Of a DNA stretch of 51,021 nt, positions 16,181 through 24,662 are shown piece by piece. The stretch is from CAYPZU01 sp964415395 (GTDB taxonomy: Bacteria > Chlamydiota > Chlamydiia > Chlamydiales > SM23-39), in assembly GCA_964415395.1 (NCBI GenBank), contig CAYPZU010000005.1, positions 1-51,021 on the forward strand. Reading direction: 5' to 3'. Every line of letters starts with the position of its first letter. Position 1 is the stretch's first letter. The translations under genes and the position numbers were made by a program. A model generated the notes under the pieces. The model searched no databases and had not been told where the DNA came from. It worked only from the letters and a program-made list of their open reading frames with translations.

Positions 16181-17353
16181 CTATTGAGAAAAAAAAACCT
16201 TGATCTTCTCGAGAAAGCCCTTTTTCCGGGGATGGTTTTGGGGCGTTTCGATTTCTTCGAAAGAGCGGAGCAAGTCTTTCTGTTTTTCCGATAGTTTGAC
16301 TGGAGTCTCGACAGTGACCCGGACAAGCAGGTCGCCATGCCCCTGTCCGTGAACGTTGGGAAATCCCTTGCCGCTCACGCGCAAAAGCTTGCCGCTCTGC
16401 GTTCCTTCCGCAACCTGGATGCGGCACGATTCGCCAAGAGGGGTGGGCACTTCTTTTTTGCACCCGAGGGCGGCTTCGGGGAACGTGATGGGGAGGTCGA
16501 GATAGACGTCGTCGCCTTCCCGCTGGAACGCTTCGTGAGGTTCTACTTCGATATAAACGTAGAGGTCGCCTGAAGGGCCTCCTCCTTCGCCTGCATCGCC
16601 GTAGCCGCTCATCTTGAGGCGCATTCCGTTGTCGACGCCGGCAGGAATCCGGATTTTGATCCGCTGCTTCTCTTTTAGGCGCCCGGCGCCTTTGCATGCG
16701 CCGCATGGGTCGGTAATGACCTGCCCTGCGCCGCCGCAATGGGGGCATGCGCTCGACATGCTGAAGAAGCCGCGGCTTTGATAGACTTGCCCCTTACCCT
16801 GGCAGGTGGAGCAGGTTCTGATTCCATTTTTGGTGCGCGCGCCCGATCCGCTGCAAGTTTCGCAGGAAACGTAGTTGCTGATTGCGAGTTCTTTTTCGAC
16901 GCCGCGGGCCGCTTCTTCGAAGGCGACTCGCACGGTCGCTTTTTTGCTCGTTCCCTTCCGCGCGCCGCCTTCTTCCTCGAATCCCCCTCCGCCGCCTCCG
17001 AAAAAGGAGTCGAAGATCGATTCGCCGCCGCCTCGGCCGCCGCCGAAAGCGCCCATGAAGGTGCGAAGGGCTTCTTCCATAGAGGAGAAGCCGCCGGCGC
17101 CTCCGCCAGGGAAGCCTCCGCCCATGCCTGCGCCTTTAAGTCCTTCCTCGCCATACTGATCGTAGACGCGGCGGCGATTTTCATCGCTCAATACTTCATA
17201 GGCTTCGGAAACTTGCTTGAATTGGGCTTCCGCTTTCGGGTCGCCCGGATTGCGGTCAGGGTGGAATTCGAGGGCTTTCTTGCGATAAGCCTTTTTGATC
17301 TCTTCAGGAGTCGCTTCGCGCGAAACGCCTAGGGTCGCGTAAAAATCTTTCAT
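16181..17353 (-). CDS. dnaJ: Chaperone protein DnaJ (Hsp40)
   Basis: 390 residues, full type I DnaJ. The J-domain occupies residues 1-70 with the HPD triad (EFHPDRNPGD), followed by a long Gly/Phe linker (GGGFPGGGAGGF ... FFGGGGGGF). Next come four CxxCxGxG zinc repeats (CETCSGSG, CSTCQGKG, CPHCGGAG, CGACKGAG) and the C-terminal substrate-binding domains. It stimulates DnaK ATPase and delivers unfolded clients. The gene follows rpsU by 77 bases, as I recall for Chlamydia, and a CIRCE-like inverted repeat lies in that spacer, suggesting HrcA-controlled heat-shock expression. Confidence 0.98.
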   Translation of the reverse strand: MKDFYATLGVSREATPEEIKKAYRKKALEFHPDRNPGDPKAEAQFKQVSEAYEVLSDENRRRVYDQYGEEGLKGAGMGGGFPGGGAGGFSSMEEALRTFMGAFGGGRGGGESIFDSFFGGGGGGFEEEGGARKGTSKKATVRVAFEEAARGVEKELAISNYVSCETCSGSGARTKNGIRTCSTCQGKGQVYQSRGFFSMSSACPHCGGAGQVITDPCGACKGAGRLKEKQRIKIRIPAGVDNGMRLKMSGYGDAGEGGGPSGDLYVYIEVEPHEAFQREGDDVYLDLPITFPEAALGCKKEVPTPLGESCRIQVAEGTQSGKLLRVSGKGFPNVHGQGHGDLLVRVTVETPVKLSEKQKDLLRSFEEIETPQNHPRKKGFLEKIKVFFSQ

Positions 17354-17396
17354 TGGAAAATCTCTTTTTCCCTAGGGTAGCACATAAGGCGATTAT

Positions 17397-17423
17397 TTAG
17401 CAGACTATTTGCGCGATTGCTAA
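17397..17423 (-). promoter_or_regulatory. CIRCE-like operator upstream of dnaJ
   Basis: Read on the minus strand the 27 bases are TTAGCAATC - 9 bases - GTCTGCTAA. The CIRCE element bound by the heat-shock repressor HrcA is TTAGCACTC-N9-GAGTGCTAA. Spacing is exact, with 1 mismatch in the left arm and 2 in the right. It lies 44-70 bases before the dnaJ start. A TTAGCA/TAAATA pair with an 18-base spacer overlaps it and could be the promoter. Confidence 0.75.
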
Positions 17424-17430
17424 AAAAGAC

Positions 17431-17625
17431 TTAGTAGCCGCGGCGGAGGGCGGTTTTCGTCCGTTTCGTGGCCGCTTTTGATTTCAGACGGCTTTTAACG
17501 GAGGGTTTGTCATAAAAGCGATGCGCTTTCGCGGCTTTCATGATGCCTTCTTTGTCGAGTTTCTTTTTGAGTGCGCGTAATGCTTTGTCGATGGGTTCTC
17601 CGATACGGACTTTTACACTGGGCAT
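17431..17625 (-). CDS. rpsU: 30S ribosomal protein S21
   Basis: 64 residues, very basic: MPSVKVRIGEPIDKALRALKKKLDKEGIMKAAKAHRFYDKPS, then KSRLKSKAATKRTKTALRRGY. The KVRxGEPxDxALRxLKKK start and the R/K-Y-x-KPS segment are diagnostic of bS21, which joins the small subunit and aids translation initiation. A good sigma-70-type promoter lies upstream (17671-17699). The order tsaB-rpsU-dnaJ is conserved in my memory of chlamydial genomes. Confidence 0.97.
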   Translation of the reverse strand: MPSVKVRIGEPIDKALRALKKKLDKEGIMKAAKAHRFYDKPSVKSRLKSKAATKRTKTALRRGY

Positions 17626-17670
17626 TTTCCAACTACCTCTAAAGTTAAGGGTTTCAAAAGAACTCCTTCT

Positions 17671-17699
17671 ATTCTAGTGGAGAGGAAGGTTTTGTTCAA
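17671..17699 (-). promoter_or_regulatory. Promoter of rpsU
   Basis: Minus strand: -35 TTGAAC (17699-17694), 17-base spacer, -10 TAGAAT (17676-17671). It overlaps the end of tsaB and lies about 46 bases before the rpsU start, so rpsU has its own promoter even though tsaB lies directly upstream. Confidence 0.7.
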
Positions 17700-18271
17700 G
17701 GACAGAGGAGTTTGGCTGATGGGTCGGAGAGGTAGGAGAGGGCGAAAAGCTGCGGGTTTTCGTGAATGCGCGCGGCGAGCCGAGACGGGTCGATGGCTGC
17801 CTCAAAACAGGGCATGGATGTGCGGCGCGTAATCGCTTCCGGATGGGGCGAAAAGAGGGGCTGATTGTTGAGCCGCGGGTCGGAAGGGGCGATAAGCAAG
17901 GGGGCAGGTTCGGAGCTGAAAAGGGCGTAGAGGCCTCCCATCCGGGCGTCGATCAGGACGGCATAAGAGGGAGCTGGCGGAGCGAAGGCTTCGAGGCTGC
18001 AGAATCCGGTCAGAGGAACTCCCCAGCCGAAGGAAAGAGCCTGAGCGAGGGCGGCTCCGACGCGGATCCCGGTGTAGGAGCCCGGGCCGCATCCTGCAGC
18101 GACGGCCTCGGGCCGGAAGCCTGTCTCGGCGAGGAGAGTCTGCACCGAAAGGGCGAGGGTTTTCGATAGCTCCGGGCCTCCAAGCAGGGGGAGGGAGGCG
18201 ATCTCTTTGCCGTGGTCTGCAAGAATGAGGCATCCCTTTTCGGAGCTGGTTTCGAGAATGAGCGTTTTCAT
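17696..18271 (-). CDS. tsaB: tRNA threonylcarbamoyladenosine biosynthesis protein TsaB
   Basis: 191 residues of the ASKHA-fold TsaB family: MKTLILETSSEKGCLILAD at the N-terminus, SKTLALSVQTLLAETGF, the signature GCGPGSYTGIRVGAALAQAL, and SYAVLIDARMGGLYALFSS. TsaB is the partner of TsaD in making t6A37 on ANN-decoding tRNAs; it lacks catalysis itself. It is a little short of E. coli TsaB (231 aa) at the C-terminus. There is no clear Shine-Dalgarno before the ATG. TsaD is not in this window. Confidence 0.93.
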   Translation of the reverse strand: MKTLILETSSEKGCLILADHGKEIASLPLLGGPELSKTLALSVQTLLAETGFRPEAVAAGCGPGSYTGIRVGAALAQALSFGWGVPLTGFCSLEAFAPPAPSYAVLIDARMGGLYALFSSEPAPLLIAPSDPRLNNQPLFSPHPEAITRRTSMPCFEAAIDPSRLAARIHENPQLFALSYLSDPSAKLLCP

Positions 18272-18378
18272 GCGAAAGATTTTATCACGCGGGGAGATTT
18301 GGAGGGCGTTTAAAAAAATTCCTTCCCAAAAAAATGGGCATCTTGAAAAAAGGAGTTAATTCATCTTGAGGTTTGTCT

Positions 18379-18765
18379 GTGGAGCAATCCCCTGTGAGAG
18401 ATCCGGCGCGGCAGGCTTATTATCTTCTGCGCGCAGTGTTTGTGCTGGCCCCTCTTCTTGCGGGGCTGGATAAATTTTTTCATCTTCTCGTCGACTGGAA
18501 CCAGTATCTGGCTCCTCTGACGGTGAAGATCGTTGGAGGGCATGTGGATGCTCTGATGATGTTCGTGGGCGGCGCGGAAATTTTCGCCGGTCTGGGCGTT
18601 CTGTTCAAGCCGCGGATCTTTTCTTATCTGGTTTCTTTCTGGCTTGCGCTCATCATCGTTAATCTCCTCGATCTGGAAAACCACTACGATATCGCTCTGC
18701 GCGATTTCGGCCTTTGCCTCTCTGCTTTGGCGCTGGGGAGATTGAGCGAGGTCTATTCAAAATAA
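18379..18765 (+). CDS. DoxX-like four-helix membrane protein
   Basis: About 128 residues with four predicted transmembrane helices: LLRAVFVLAPLLAGLDKFF, VDALMMFVGGAEIFAGLGVLF, YLVSFWLALIIVNLL, and DFGLCLSALALGRL. LAGLDKF-x-H-L at the end of helix 1 is typical of DoxX/DUF417-like proteins, whose biochemical role is uncertain (redox or quinone functions have been proposed for relatives). The GTG at 18379 is chosen because TTGAGG is spaced 7 bases from it; a TTG at 18373 is the alternative. It is transcribed away from tsaB toward lon. Confidence 0.78.
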   Translation: MEQSPVRDPARQAYYLLRAVFVLAPLLAGLDKFFHLLVDWNQYLAPLTVKIVGGHVDALMMFVGGAEIFAGLGVLFKPRIFSYLVSFWLALIIVNLLDLENHYDIALRDFGLCLSALALGRLSEVYSK

Positions 18766-18782
18766 TGATTGGGGAGCTTTCG

Positions 18783-18812
18783 TTGCACATTTTATGGCGG
18801 GCCTGATAAACT
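18783..18812 (+). promoter_or_regulatory. Candidate promoter of the lon operon
   Basis: TTGCAC (18783-18788), 18-base spacer, TAAACT (18807-18812), about 42 bases before the lon start codon. It sits in the short non-coding stretch after the DoxX-like gene and would drive lon, the hldE C-domain gene, the rhomboid gene and rnz, which overlap one another. Confidence 0.55.
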
Positions 18813-18854
18813 GGTACGCTTTCCCCTGAAAACTGAACCCTTTTCGAGGTAAAC

Positions 18855-21371
18855 TTGAACGACGAAGAGCCGAAAAACGATTCGATCCCTGCAGAAGAGC
18901 CTGTGATTGAAGAGGCCGAAGAGGAGATCCCGAAGAAAGAAGAGCGCGCCCTTGTCGCTCCGCTTCCCTATCCAAACCAGCTCTATTTACTCCCTTTGAA
19001 CCGGCGTCCTTTTTTTCCGGGGATGGCCGCTCCGATCGTGATCGAGCCGGGAACCTATTACGAAGTTTTGAAAATCGTCGCAAAGACCGATCACAAATGC
19101 CTCGGACTTTTCCTCACTGAAAAAGAAGACGTCAATATCTACAAGATCGGCATCAACGATCTGCACAAAGTAGGCGTGGTGGCGCGCATCCTCCGGATCA
19201 TCCCGATGGAACAGGGGGGCGCCCAGGTTGTCCTCAATATGGAAAAACGGGTTGAGATCGTCAAGCCGGTGAAGAGCAAGCAATTGATCGCGCAGGTGAA
19301 ATACCACGACGACACCCCGCTCGCCCATCTTTCGAAAGAGCTGAAGGCCTATTCGATCAGCATCATCACGACGATCAAGGAGCTTCTCAAGCTCAATCCG
19401 CTCTTCAAGGAAGAGCTCCAGATTTTCCTCGGCCATTCCGATTTCACCGAACCGGGCAGGCTGGCCGATTTCGCCGTCGCCCTGACGACCGCAAGCCGCG
19501 AAGAGCTGCAGGATGTGCTCGAGACGCTTGACATCGAGAAGCGGATCGACAAAGCGCTTCTGCTTTTGAAAAAAGAACTCGATTTGAGCAAGCTCCAAAG
19601 CTCGATCAATCAGCGGATCGAAGCGACGATTTCGAAAACCCAGCGCGAATTTTTCCTCCGCGAACAGCTCAAGGCGATCAAGAAAGAGTTGGGGATGGAG
19701 AAGGACGACAAGACGGTCGACGTCGAGAAATTCGACGACCGGCTCAAAAAACGGACTGTCCCTGAAGAAGTGATGAAAGTGCTCCGCGAGGAGATGGACA
19801 AGCTGAGCGCTCTCGATATCCAGTCGGCCGAATACGGGGTCTGCCGCAATTACATCGACTGGCTTACGATCGTTCCCTGGGGAATGTACTCCAAGGAAAC
19901 CCACGATCTGAAAAAAGCGGAAAAAGTTCTCGAGCACGACCACTACGGACTCAAAGACATCAAAGAGCGGATTCTCGAATTCATCGGCGTCGGCAAACTG
20001 ACCGGCGGCGTCAAGGGGAGCATCATCTGCCTCGTCGGTCCGCCCGGCGTCGGGAAAACGAGCATCGGGAAGAGCGTGGCGCGCGCCCTCAATAGGAAAT
20101 TCTACCGCTTTTCAGTCGGCGGCATGAGAGACGAAGCCGAGATCAAAGGACACCGCAGAACCTATATCGGCGCGATGCCCGGCAAGATGATCCAGGCTCT
20201 GAAATACACCCAGACGATGAATCCCGTGATCATGCTCGACGAAGTGGACAAAATGGGGGCCAGCTACCACGGCGATCCCGCTTCCGCGCTCCTCGAAGTG
20301 CTCGATCCCGAGCAGAACAAAGACTTTTTGGATCACTATCTCGACGTCCCGTGCGATCTTTCGAACGTCCTTTTCATCGTAACGGCCAACGTTCTCGATA
20401 CAATCCCCGAGCCGCTCAAAGACAGGATGGAGATGCTCCGGCTCTCGGGCTACATCCAGGCGGAAAAGATCGAGATCGCAAGCAAATACCTGATCCCGCG
20501 CAACCGGAAAAACATGGGGCTTAAGGCCTCCGACGTCACCTTTACCAAAGGGGCGGTCGCTCAAATCATCAACGGCTACGCCAGGGAAGCGGGCGTCCGC
20601 ACGCTCGAGAACATGATCAAAAAGATCATGAGGAAAGTCGCCGTGAAGATCGCCCGCGGCCCTGAAAAAGGGAAGAAGCGGCAAAGTGTTGCCGTTTCGG
20701 AAAAGACGTTGGCAAGCTATCTGGGCAAACCGATCTTTACAACGGATCGCTACTACGACGTCAACCCGATCGGGGTGGCCACAGGACTTGCCTGGACCTC
20801 GATGGGAGGCGCGACGCTTTACATCGAGTCGGTCAAGTATCCTGCCGATAAGACGGAGATGAAGCTGACCGGCCAGGCGGGCGACGTGATGAAGGAATCG
20901 TCCCAGATCGCCTGGACCTACGCTCACACGTTTTCATCGCAAATCGCTCCGGAAACGCCGTTCTTCGAGAAATCGCAGATCCACATCCACATCCCCGAGG
21001 GGGCGACTCCGAAAGACGGCCCTTCGGCAGGCATTACGATGGTCACTTCCCTCCTCTCGCTCCTCTTCGACGAGCCGATCCGCGAGAATCTCGGGATGAC
21101 CGGCGAATTGACGCTGACAGGCCGCGTCCTGCCGATCGGCGGATTGAAAGAGAAGCTGATCGCCGCCAAGCGCTCCAAACTCAACGTACTGATTTTCCCG
21201 AAAGAAAACCTACGCGATTACGACGAGCTCCCCGAGTACCTCAAGAAAGGGCTCGAGGTCCATTTCGTCGATTACTACCATGAAGTGTTTAAAATAGCGT
21301 TCCCGAAACGGAAGGTTCCCCATGCAGCCCTTGTGGCTCCAAAAAAAACTCGTCGAGCCCGAGCAAATTGA
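18855..21371 (+). CDS. lon: ATP-dependent protease Lon (LonA)
   Basis: 838 residues starting at a TTG with CGAGGT before it. An acidic N-terminal extension (about 40 residues) precedes the Lon substrate-binding domain (YLLPLNRRPFFPGMAAPIVIE). A coiled-coil linker follows, then the AAA+ module with Walker A GPPGVGKT (395-402) and Walker B VIMLDEVDKM. The C-terminal protease domain has Ser724 (KDGPSAGIT) and Lys767 (GGLKEKLIAAK), 43 residues apart as in E. coli Lon. It degrades misfolded and regulatory proteins in the cytosol. The end ARRARAN-type basic tail overlaps the next gene by 50 bases. Confidence 0.98.
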   Translation: MNDEEPKNDSIPAEEPVIEEAEEEIPKKEERALVAPLPYPNQLYLLPLNRRPFFPGMAAPIVIEPGTYYEVLKIVAKTDHKCLGLFLTEKEDVNIYKIGINDLHKVGVVARILRIIPMEQGGAQVVLNMEKRVEIVKPVKSKQLIAQVKYHDDTPLAHLSKELKAYSISIITTIKELLKLNPLFKEELQIFLGHSDFTEPGRLADFAVALTTASREELQDVLETLDIEKRIDKALLLLKKELDLSKLQSSINQRIEATISKTQREFFLREQLKAIKKELGMEKDDKTVDVEKFDDRLKKRTVPEEVMKVLREEMDKLSALDIQSAEYGVCRNYIDWLTIVPWGMYSKETHDLKKAEKVLEHDHYGLKDIKERILEFIGVGKLTGGVKGSIICLVGPPGVGKTSIGKSVARALNRKFYRFSVGGMRDEAEIKGHRRTYIGAMPGKMIQALKYTQTMNPVIMLDEVDKMGASYHGDPASALLEVLDPEQNKDFLDHYLDVPCDLSNVLFIVTANVLDTIPEPLKDRMEMLRLSGYIQAEKIEIASKYLIPRNRKNMGLKASDVTFTKGAVAQIINGYAREAGVRTLENMIKKIMRKVAVKIARGPEKGKKRQSVAVSEKTLASYLGKPIFTTDRYYDVNPIGVATGLAWTSMGGATLYIESVKYPADKTEMKLTGQAGDVMKESSQIAWTYAHTFSSQIAPETPFFEKSQIHIHIPEGATPKDGPSAGITMVTSLLSLLFDEPIRENLGMTGELTLTGRVLPIGGLKEKLIAAKRSKLNVLIFPKENLRDYDELPEYLKKGLEVHFVDYYHEVFKIAFPKRKVPHAALVAPKKTRRARAN

Positions 21372-21807
21372 GGAAACGGTCAGAGCGCTTCGGAAAGAGA
21401 GAAAAACGATCGCGACGCTGAATGGATCGTTCGATCTATTGCACGCCGGGCATCTGTTCATCCTGCACGAGGCCGCGCAGCAGGCTGATTGCCTGATCGT
21501 TGCCCTGAACTCCGACGCCTCGATCCGGAAATACAAGAGCCCGGATCGCCCGCTGATCTCGCTGCAGCACCGCCTGGAGATGATGGCGGCGCTCTCTTTC
21601 GTCAGCTATGTGACCTGGTTCGAGGAGACTGATCCCCGGGCGCTTTTGGCGAAGATCAAGCCCGACGTCCATGTGAACGGGGCCGAATACGGCGAAAACT
21701 GCATCGAGGCCGGCGTTGTGAAAGAGAATGGAGGCAGGCTCCATCTCGTCCGCAGAATCCCGAGCCTTGCCACTTCAGCAATCATCGAGAAGATAAAAGC
21801 ATTATGA
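21322..21807 (+). CDS. Stand-alone HldE/RfaE C-terminal-type nucleotidyltransferase
   Basis: 161 residues matching only the nucleotidyltransferase half of HldE (RfaE domain II). It has the HxGH-type motif LNGSFDLLHAGHLFIL (H41, H44), VALNSDASIRKYKSPDRPLISLQHRLEMMAAL, and VNGAEYGENCIEAGVV near the end. The domain adenylylates heptose-1-phosphate to ADP-heptose. The kinase half and other heptose genes are not in the window. It begins inside the 3' end of lon, with GGAAGG before its ATG, and ends with an ATGA overlap into the rhomboid gene, so it is part of the lon operon. The real sugar substrate may differ, since classical chlamydial LPS lacks heptose. Confidence 0.88.
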   Translation: MQPLWLQKKLVEPEQIEETVRALRKERKTIATLNGSFDLLHAGHLFILHEAAQQADCLIVALNSDASIRKYKSPDRPLISLQHRLEMMAALSFVSYVTWFEETDPRALLAKIKPDVHVNGAEYGENCIEAGVVKENGGRLHLVRRIPSLATSAIIEKIKAL

Positions 21808-22946
21808 GAAGTATTGGAATCCTTACGAACGAAAATCAGGCGCGCCGCCTTTCCTCCTATCTGAAGCGCAGCAAGATTGAAAACAGCTGCGAAGTTTCGT
21901 TCGATCCGCAGGATGGCTCGATGTCCTACCAGATCTGGGTGCACGACGAAGATCAGATCGACAAAGCCATGGATGCCTTTCAGCGCTTCCAAAGCAGCCC
22001 GTCCGACGCCGAGTTCGATACGCCCGTCCAGGAGCAGATCGAACAGGAACAAGAGGAAATCGAAGAGGGGGAGGAGGAGATGGCTGAAGAAGAGAAACCG
22101 GCCCGCCGTTTCGCTTCCCATTTCACTCACTTCATGATCGCTCTTTGCTCTCTGATGTTCTTTCTGAACGCGGTGGAGGAGATCCCCATGCGCGAAGAAG
22201 GCCTTTCCGAAAAAAGCTTTCTCATTACGCCGATCCAGGCGCTGCTTCTCTACGATCTCCCTCCCGCCATCGAACTGATCGAAGAGATCGTCCAGAAATA
22301 CAAAATCACCTCGGATCAAAAGCTCGAAAACATCACTCCTGAAGCTGCCGCGGCGCTGCAGACGCTGGAAAAAACCCCTTTCTGGCGGGGCGCTTATGAA
22401 TGGGTCCTCCTGAAAATCAAAGGAGAGGACACGGCGCCAGCCGAAGGGGAGTTGTTCGTCCGCATCCGCCAGGGCGAAGTGTGGCGCCTCTTCACGCCCG
22501 CGATCCTCCATCAGGATCTGCTCCACATCCTCTTCAACATGATCTGGCTCTGGGTTTTGGGACGACCGATCGAACAGCGGATCGGTTTTTTAAAAACGCT
22601 CCTTCTGACGCTCGCTGCAGGCATCGGCTCCAATACCGTCCAGTATCTGATGAGCGGCCCTTTTTTCATCGGCTATTCGGGCGTTGTCATGGGCCTCGCC
22701 GGCTTCATCTGGATGCGCGAGCGGATCGCCCCCTGGGAGGGCTATCCCCTGAACCGCGCGACCATTTTATTCCTGCTTCTTTTCATCGGCGCGATGTTCG
22801 CTCTCCAGCTCGGCTCGTTCTTCGTCCAGATTTTTTCCTCGTCCCACTTTGTTCTGAACATCGCCAACACCGCCCATATCATGGGCGCGCTGATCGGCGC
22901 CTGGATGGGCCGGTATAAATTCTTCGCCCAAAAGGTTCCGGCATGA
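21804..22946 (+). CDS. Rhomboid-family intramembrane serine protease
   Basis: 380 residues. A cytosolic N-domain (1-105), with an acidic run of Glu around 78-97, precedes the membrane part. The rhomboid core has WRLFTPAILHQDLLHILFNM (H236, H241), GRPIEQRIG, the catalytic GYSG (Ser292) with GxxMGLAGF after it, and the catalytic His358 (NTAHIMGALIGAW). The 110 residues between the first helix and the core form a periplasmic or loop insert (VEEIPMREEGLSEKSF ... EKTPFWRGAYEW). It should cleave substrate proteins within the inner membrane. The N-terminal domain resembles the cytosolic domain of GlpG. Both ends overlap neighbours by 4 bases. Confidence 0.9.
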   Translation: MRSIGILTNENQARRLSSYLKRSKIENSCEVSFDPQDGSMSYQIWVHDEDQIDKAMDAFQRFQSSPSDAEFDTPVQEQIEQEQEEIEEGEEEMAEEEKPARRFASHFTHFMIALCSLMFFLNAVEEIPMREEGLSEKSFLITPIQALLLYDLPPAIELIEEIVQKYKITSDQKLENITPEAAAALQTLEKTPFWRGAYEWVLLKIKGEDTAPAEGELFVRIRQGEVWRLFTPAILHQDLLHILFNMIWLWVLGRPIEQRIGFLKTLLLTLAAGIGSNTVQYLMSGPFFIGYSGVVMGLAGFIWMRERIAPWEGYPLNRATILFLLLFIGAMFALQLGSFFVQIFSSSHFVLNIANTAHIMGALIGAWMGRYKFFAQKVPA

Positions 22947-23848
22947 GCGTTCGCGATATCACCATCCTGGGATGCTCCAGCCAGCAGCCCACCCGCTTCC
23001 GAAACCATGGCGCCTATCTCGTCCGCTGGAACGACGAGGGGCTTCTTTTCGATCCGGGCGAGGGGACGCAGCGGCAATTCATTTTCGCCGAGATCGCGCC
23101 GCCCGTCGTCAACCGCATCTTCATCAGCCACTTCCATGGAGACCATTGCTTGGGACTCGGCTCGATGCTCATGCGCCTCAACCTTGACAAAGTGACCCAT
23201 CCGATCCACTGCTATTACCCCGCCAGCGGGAAGAAATTCTTCGACAGGCTCCGCTACTGCTGCATGTACCGCGAAAATATCCACGTCGTCGAGCATCCCG
23301 TCGGCAAGCCGGGACTGGTTCAGGACGATGGAAAATTCCGCATCGAAGCCCAATATCTCGATCATGGAATTGACAATCTCGGCTGGCGGGTGACTGAGCC
23401 GGACGCTGTCAAATTCAACAAAGAAAAGCTCAAAGAGATGGGCGTCGGCGGGCCCGACGTGAGAAAGCTGGAAAAAGAAGGAAGGCTTCTCGTGGGGAAC
23501 CAGTGGGTTGCCCTCGACGAAGTGAGCCATCTCCGCCCTGGCGACGCATTCGCTTATGTCGTCGACACCCGCCCCTGCAAGGAAGCGCTCGAGATCGCCC
23601 GCGGGGCCAAAGTGCTTCTCTGCGAGAGCACCTACCTCGACGAAGACAGGCAGCTTGCGCTCGAGCATAAGCACATGACAGCCAAGCAGGCAGCCGAGCT
23701 GGCCAAAGAAGCTGGCGTCAAAACGCTCATTCTCACCCACTTCTCGGCCCGCTATCGCGATCCGGAAATCCTCGGCGAGGAAGCCCGGACCATCTTCCCC
23801 AACACGCTCGTCGCAGACGACCTCCGCCGCTTCCCCTTCCCGAAATAA
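22943..23848 (+). CDS. rnz: Ribonuclease Z
   Basis: 301 residues of the metallo-beta-lactamase tRNase Z family: ILGCSSQQPTRFRNHGAYLV, DPGEGTQRQF, the zinc motif HFHGDH (63-68), YLDHGIDNLGWRV, VDTRPC, the CESTYL motif, HMTAKQAAELAKEAG and LTHFSARY. It cuts the 3' trailer of pre-tRNAs in the cytosol. The length is typical of the short bacterial form. It is the last gene of the lon operon, and an extensive inverted-repeat region begins 33 bases after its stop. Confidence 0.96.
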   Translation: MSVRDITILGCSSQQPTRFRNHGAYLVRWNDEGLLFDPGEGTQRQFIFAEIAPPVVNRIFISHFHGDHCLGLGSMLMRLNLDKVTHPIHCYYPASGKKFFDRLRYCCMYRENIHVVEHPVGKPGLVQDDGKFRIEAQYLDHGIDNLGWRVTEPDAVKFNKEKLKEMGVGGPDVRKLEKEGRLLVGNQWVALDEVSHLRPGDAFAYVVDTRPCKEALEIARGAKVLLCESTYLDEDRQLALEHKHMTAKQAAELAKEAGVKTLILTHFSARYRDPEILGEEARTIFPNTLVADDLRRFPFPK

Positions 23849-23881
23849 AACCCACGCGAGCTGGAAATTTAATTAGTGATT

Positions 23882-24628
23882 TAGACAGTCGGGTTGCTCC
23901 GCCCCCGCTGCCCTGGGGGCTGGTTCCGGCTTCGATAACCGGTCGTGCGAGTCTATTGCTGCCGCCTACTGCGTGGCGGCAGAAAAAACGGATGCACTCC
24001 CTATCCCCCCTGTTCCCCAAAGACGCGACGTCTTCGGGGGCCCCTCAGGGTCCTCCTACGGCTACGCGACCTAGAGGTCAGCTCCGCCGTTTTTACGGAG
24101 GGATTTCTCTTTGCCGGCTGCGCCAAGTGGCGCTAACCAGCCTCGGGCTGCACGCAGGGTCCCTCTTCGAGGGAACCCTCTCTGCGTGCAGAAATGGGCC
24201 GCCTCGCTTCGCTCACGGCCCAGCACGTCGGGGGAAGCCCCCCGCAGCCCCCATTTTCCAAACTTAGGGGAACTGATAGATTTCAATTTGAAATAACAAT
24301 GAATCGTAAAATGAGGAAGACTCCCGGTAGGGGCGGGACGCGAACGAAGAGAAGCGGACCCTCCCTGCACGCAGAGAGGGTTCCCTCGAAGAGGGACCCT
24401 GCGTGCAGCCCGAGGCTGGTTAGCGCCACTTGGCGCAGCCGGCAAAGAGAAACCCCGCCGTAAATAACGGCGGAGCTGACCTCTAGGTCGCGTAGCCGTA
24501 GGCGGGGTAGGGAGTGCATCTGCTTGTTTGCCGCCACGCAGTAGGCGGCAGTAATCGATTCGCGCGACCGGTTATCGAAGCCGGAACCAGTCCCCAGGGC
24601 AGCGGGGGCGGAGCAGCCCGACTGTCTA
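23882..24628. repeat. Large inverted-repeat element without genes
   Basis: Left arm 23882-24191 and right arm 24365-24628 are near-identical reverse complements; the outer ends read TAGACAGTCGGG ... CCCGACTGTCTA. The left arm has about 45 extra bases around 24010-24055. A diverged 173-base centre separates them, and the pairing continues weakly into it (24195-24222 against 24334-24360). Each arm contains further palindromes: CTGCCGCC/GGCGGCAG (23959-23982), and a stem from CTGCACGCAG to CTGCGTGCAG (24148-24191 and 24365-24408). It lies between the convergent rnz and DUF2892 genes. ORFs inside mirror one another on opposite strands and are not genes. It could be a non-autonomous mobile element or a very large transcription-blocking structure. 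Confidence 0.88.
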
Positions 24629-24662
24629 GGTTTTAAAAATTTTTCCCCTGTCAGGTTACAAG

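Noticed and set aside
16739..17332. 197-codon plus-strand frame opposite dnaJ
   Set aside because: It mirrors the Gly-rich and Cys-rich parts of DnaJ; no ribosome site, composition typical of an antisense shadow.
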